Origin: Macrobrachium rosenbergii
Lineage: Eukaryota > Arthropoda > Malacostraca > Decapoda > Palaemonidae
Reading direction: 5' to 3'
DNA: 64,000 nt
Assembly: GCF_040412425.1 (NCBI RefSeq)
Contig: NC_089756.1
Location: 10,991,226 to 11,055,225 of the forward strand
Position numbers and translations under genes: made by a program. Numbering within the stretch: the stretch's first letter is position 1; each line of letters starts with the position of its first letter. Under the pieces are notes generated by a model. It made no database searches, was not told the origin of the DNA, and was given only the letters and a program-made list of their open reading frames with translations. Below, piece after piece: positions 57,613-64,000 of the stretch.

Positions 57613-57673
<61 letters not shown>

Positions 57674-57685
57674 CGTTTAACCTTT

Positions 57686-57762
<77 letters not shown>

Positions 57763-57831
57763 TGTATGTATGTATGTATGTATGTATGTATGTATCTCCC
57801 CGCATTAACCTTTAAACGCTCATACATCCAT

Positions 57832-57928
<97 letters not shown>
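57613..57928. repeat. (CT)n, (CA)n, (TATG)n, (AT)n, (GT)n
   Basis: (CT)n 57613-57671; (CA)n 57690-57728 passing into (TATG)n to 57795; then (AT)n 57838-57878 abutting (GT)n 57879-57928. The short string TTAACCTTTAAA occurs after the (CT)n and again after the (TATG)n. Confidence 0.97.
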
Positions 57929-59413
<1,485 letters not shown>

Positions 59414-59965
59414 TGAGTTGACATTTTTGTCGAGATTTTGTAAACTACAGTGTATGTAGTTCTTTGAAGGTATTTTTTCAATAATAATTCTAATTTGACT
59501 TGCAATAAGTTTTGCAAGATTATTGCTGCTTCTCTTCCTCCCTCTCGTAAATTTCCCGAGCGACGCAACGGTTACATGAAGTTATTTCAAGAACCTTGTT
59601 ACCCAAGAGTGATACTTACAGTTATTGCTTCATTTGAAAGGTAATTTGTTGGATTAATTATCGCCGCTTTGGGTAGAGAGGGGGTCGGTTTTGCTAAAGT
59701 GTAGCTATTTTTTCCCCCCCGCGCTCCCACAGGGTGTCTAAAATAAGTTCGGCCATTAGCCCGGTGACGTTTATTAGTTCTGTGTTTTGTGAGCTCTCAT
59801 GCGTACGGCTACGCGTGCGCTCATGCGCGACTCTATTGATGATGCCGTATGAAGTACACGCGCGCGCGCGTGTGTGTGTGTGCGTGTGCAGCCGACCAGC
59901 TTTATCAAAGAATGGGCAAAGGCAAGGCGGGACGGTTTATTCCTCTTTATAAATGGGTATCTCCT
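59414..59965. other. Non-coding stretch with CG/TG patch
   Basis: ACGCGCGCGCGTGTGTGTGTG at 59857-59882 and CpG-rich sequence around 59797-59850. No gene is recognised. Confidence 0.4.
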
Positions 59966-60478
59966 ATGTGTGTATTCTGTAGGATCGCAACGAGTCATCT
60001 CTAGGATCTAAGTGAGTATCCTTTAGGATTCCTTCATTGAGTTTTGTAGGATCTTAAATATTGTCCTGTAAGTTTCGCTGTATCTGTAAGATTCGTCAGT
60101 AATTGTCCTGAAGGATGTGTTAAGGGTATCGTAGTGGATTTTTTCAATGTTTATTCTGTTGAATTTCCCTATCGTGTAATATTTCACAACAATTATAATT
60201 ATCCTGCAGGATCTCATTTCATCCTATAGGACACGCACAATAAGATCCTAGAGGTTAACACCTGCAGGATTTTACAGTAAGTGTCCAGAAGGATCCCCAA
60301 TGAACATCCTTTAGCGCCCCCAAATGCCCATTCTGTAGGATATCCCCTAAGAATCCTGTAGCATCTTCAGTGAGTTTCGTGTCGGACTCCCAATGATTAT
60401 CCTTTTGGGTCGCGTAAGATTACCAAGGATAATCCTTTAGGACCCCCCGGCGAGTATCCTGCAGGACCCCCGGATTTA
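59966..60478. repeat. Degenerate minisatellite with palindromic core, unit about 29 bp
   Basis: TATCCTGTAGGATC followed by CCCAATGAG recurs about 17 times. The core ATCCTGCAGGAT, exact in places (about 60202-60213), is a perfect palindrome. Copies from 60255 on are C-rich in the spacer; those near 60120-60190 are badly diverged. Confidence 0.88.
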
Positions 60479-60861
60479 CTGGATGGCTCGACGTACCTCG
60501 AAGGCACTTGGGGAATTGATTTGTTATAGGCGCGGCCGTCCGTGCGCTACAGTATTGCATGTTAAGAGCAGCCCGCGGGGCTGTCATTTAACTGTTAGAT
60601 GGTGTTTAGGAGGCTCTCGCTGTATATTGCTGCTTGCTTCATGAGCGACGTTTTAATTGCGATCGGAGGAGTTCGGCGCCGCTCACGAAGAGGGGCTTCA
60701 ATGGTTGTGAACTGAATGTTGCACGCGCTTCAAAGGCTGGAACAACCAAGGCCTTTAGACCTTAGTAACAGCGAGTTGCGTTCTATTGAGCGTAGACTTT
60801 TCATCCGAGTAGAAGGAAACATAACAAGTAAAAATTCCGCCGAAGAAACTACGCGCAATCG
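60479..60861. other. Non-coding stretch, CpG-rich
   Basis: GGCGCGGCCGTCCGTGCGC and GATCGGAGGAGTTCGGCGCC stand out. A minus frame (60755-61003) overlaps the next element. Function unknown. Confidence 0.35.
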
Positions 60862-61210
60862 AGTTTTCTGTACATTGTATAATCAAGGCCACCGAAGATA
60901 GATAGATTTTTAGGTGGTCTCGCTGTAATGCTGTATGAGCCGCTGCCCATGGAACTTTAACCACGGCTCGGTGGTGGACTGTCTTATGTCTTTTCAGAAG
61001 CACGATTATGGCTAACTTTAACCTAAAATAGAATAAAAACTACTGAGGCTAGAGGGCTGCAATTTGGTATGTCTGATGATTGGAGGGTGGATGATCAACA
61101 TACCAATTTGCAGCCCTCTAGCCTCAGTAGTTTTTAAGATCTGAGGGCGGACAGAAAAAGTGCGGACGGACAGACAAAGCCGTCACACTAGTGTTCTTTT
61201 ACAGAAAACT
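60862..61210. mobile_element. MITE-like element with internal hairpin
   Basis: Ends share the 11 bp inverted sequence AGTTTTCTGTA (60862-60872 and 61200-61210). Inside, 61034-61072 and 61098-61136 form a 39 bp stem with about one mismatch and a 25 bp loop; the stem contains CTACTGAGGCTAGAGGGCTG. I have the impression of meeting this hairpin in other decapod sequences, but cannot check. No target duplication is obvious and no coding frame is present. Confidence 0.7.
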
Positions 61211-61791
61211 AAAAATGCAAGGGGTTTATGTAAGGTTTTGGAGTATTTAGAAATTTCTTTATCACGTATTTTTCAAAATTAATAAGCATTGAAAAGAAAT
61301 TTAAAAGAAAAAAATCTGTGAATAGGCGAGTGACAACGAATAATTCAAAATTTGAAGAAATTTAAAAGAAAAAAGTTCCATGGAATAAAAATAGATGAGT
61401 AGTAGTTTTGAATTTGAAATAAGGAGTTATGCGTTTTTATATTACAAAATATGGATTCACTTGAATAATTCTTAATCATCGTAGGCTTCATATGGAAGGG
61501 AATATAATTATTAGTTGTAAAGTGACTGATTTTATATTGCAATTGCAGTCTGTGTAGGATCATACGTATCAGTACCACTCATTAAAACAGTGGAGTTATG
61601 TAAATTTGTACTCCATTTCCAGTGGGAAAAATTGTTTGGATAATACCATTATCTTTATTTCAGTGTTAGTCCCTCTTCCAGGCCCTTAGTAAACTCATAC
61701 ACTCATCCTCCAATTGCTTCGTAGGTAATACTGTAGACAGATTTCATGTGAAGGAGGTTGCTGAGCTTCCTATTAAACCTGATTCGCGTCG

Positions 61792-61827
<36 letters not shown>

Positions 61828-61935
61828 GCATTTTCTGTTCGTCACCTCGCGCGCTGACGTGAATTTTGAAGCTTTCGTTTGCAGTGTTTGCAGTTCCTCG
61901 TTTTGGATGTCTCTGATCATGATGAAAATTTTAGT
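61211..61935. other. AT-rich non-coding stretch with (GACA)n
   Basis: (GACA)n at 61793-61826. TTTAAAAGAAAAAA recurs near 61299 and 61362. No gene is recognised. Confidence 0.5.
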
Positions 61936-62262
61936 CGCACGTTTTCGTACGCTTTATAGTGATTGACTGTCGCTGATAAGATTAAATAACGCAGTTGTAC
62001 AGTCTCACTTGTAATTAATGGCTGCGTCACAGTCTTGCTTGCAAATCATGAAGTAGAAATGTCGCCATATCACTTGTGTTTGCGCTAATACATAATTTCC
62101 CTCGCGCTTGTTCGTGTACTATAGTAATTGGTTGTCGTTGATATGATTAAATAACGCAGTTTTATAGCCTTACTTGTAAATAATGGCTGTGTGACAATCT
62201 TCCTTGCAAATAATGAAGTGCAAAAGTCGCCATATTACACATGTTTGCAGTAATACATGTTT
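61936..62262. repeat. Tandem duplication, unit about 165 bp
   Basis: CGCTGATAAGATTAAATAAC, GCAGTTGTACAG, CACTTGTAATTAATGGCTG, CTTGCAAATCATGAAGT, GTCGCCATAT occur in order in both halves; ATTAAATAAC starts at 61981 and 62146. The halves differ at roughly one base in six. Confidence 0.88.
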
Positions 62263-62268
62263 ATACAG

Positions 62269-63715
<1,447 letters not shown>

Positions 63716-63762
<47 letters not shown>

Positions 63763-63893
63763 AAATCCATTGAGCATAACGCTGTGTAGCACTGTATGCA
63801 AGAGACCGATGATGAATAACGGGCGTGATGAGCTGAATACGTGATCTCGAAATTTCCCAGTAAATTCTGGAGTCTCACTTGTCTAATGTTCAG

Positions 63894-63945
<52 letters not shown>
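63716..63945. repeat. (AG)n and (CT)n, inverted
   Basis: (GA)n 63716-63758 and (CT)n 63897-63945 are reverse complements about 140 bp apart, so the segment could fold as a stem. Confidence 0.96.
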
Positions 63946-63948
<3 letters not shown>

Positions 63949-64000
63949 GTTTTCTAAGAAGGGACTTTTCGGCATACGATTCAGAAAGTTGACTTTCTAA

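Overview
This window looks like nuclear DNA of a decapod crustacean, most likely a shrimp or prawn. The assignment is an inference from its texture: very dense, long (AG)n and (AT)n microsatellites, a broken mariner transposon, small hairpin-bearing MITE-like repeats and retroelement 3' ends tailed by microsatellites. No host gene can be called with confidence. Almost every long open frame is a translated microsatellite ([24 protein letters not shown]) or a minisatellite.

Region by region: 0.6-2.3 kb holds two degenerate minisatellites (about 44 and 63 bp units). 6-9 kb holds larger tandem units that carry (AG)n or (ATAC)n tracts inside them. 10.1-10.7 kb is CpG-rich. 15.8-16.1, 28.6-29.0 and 35.2-35.5 kb carry three same-strand copies of one retroelement 3' end, each finishing in (AAT)n; the middle copy keeps the end of its reading frame. 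21.0 kb has a tRNA-like SINE head, followed at 21.3-22.9 kb by a 1.6 kb foldback structure with arms of about 0.7 kb. 32.7 kb and 53.6 kb carry hammerhead-ribozyme-like motifs on the minus strand. 37.9-39.2 kb is a complete but dead mariner inserted in an (AT)n tract. 45.9-46.2 kb is a hAT-like MITE with imperfect 8 bp target duplications. 54.5-55.4, 56.2-56.9 and 60.0-60.5 kb are minisatellites of about 59, 41 and 29 bp units. 60.9-61.2 kb is a MITE-like element with an internal 39 bp hairpin.

The window is therefore best read as intergenic or intronic repeat-rich DNA. Its interest lies in how mobile elements, minisatellites and microsatellites are nested: retroelement tails ending in (AAT)n, (AG)n tracts copied along with their flanks, a transposon splitting an (AT)n tract, and small self-cleaving-ribozyme-like repeats. 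The mariner copy is disrupted by several single-base homopolymer losses, which may be genuine decay or long-read consensus errors. All identities and copy counts here are estimates made by eye.
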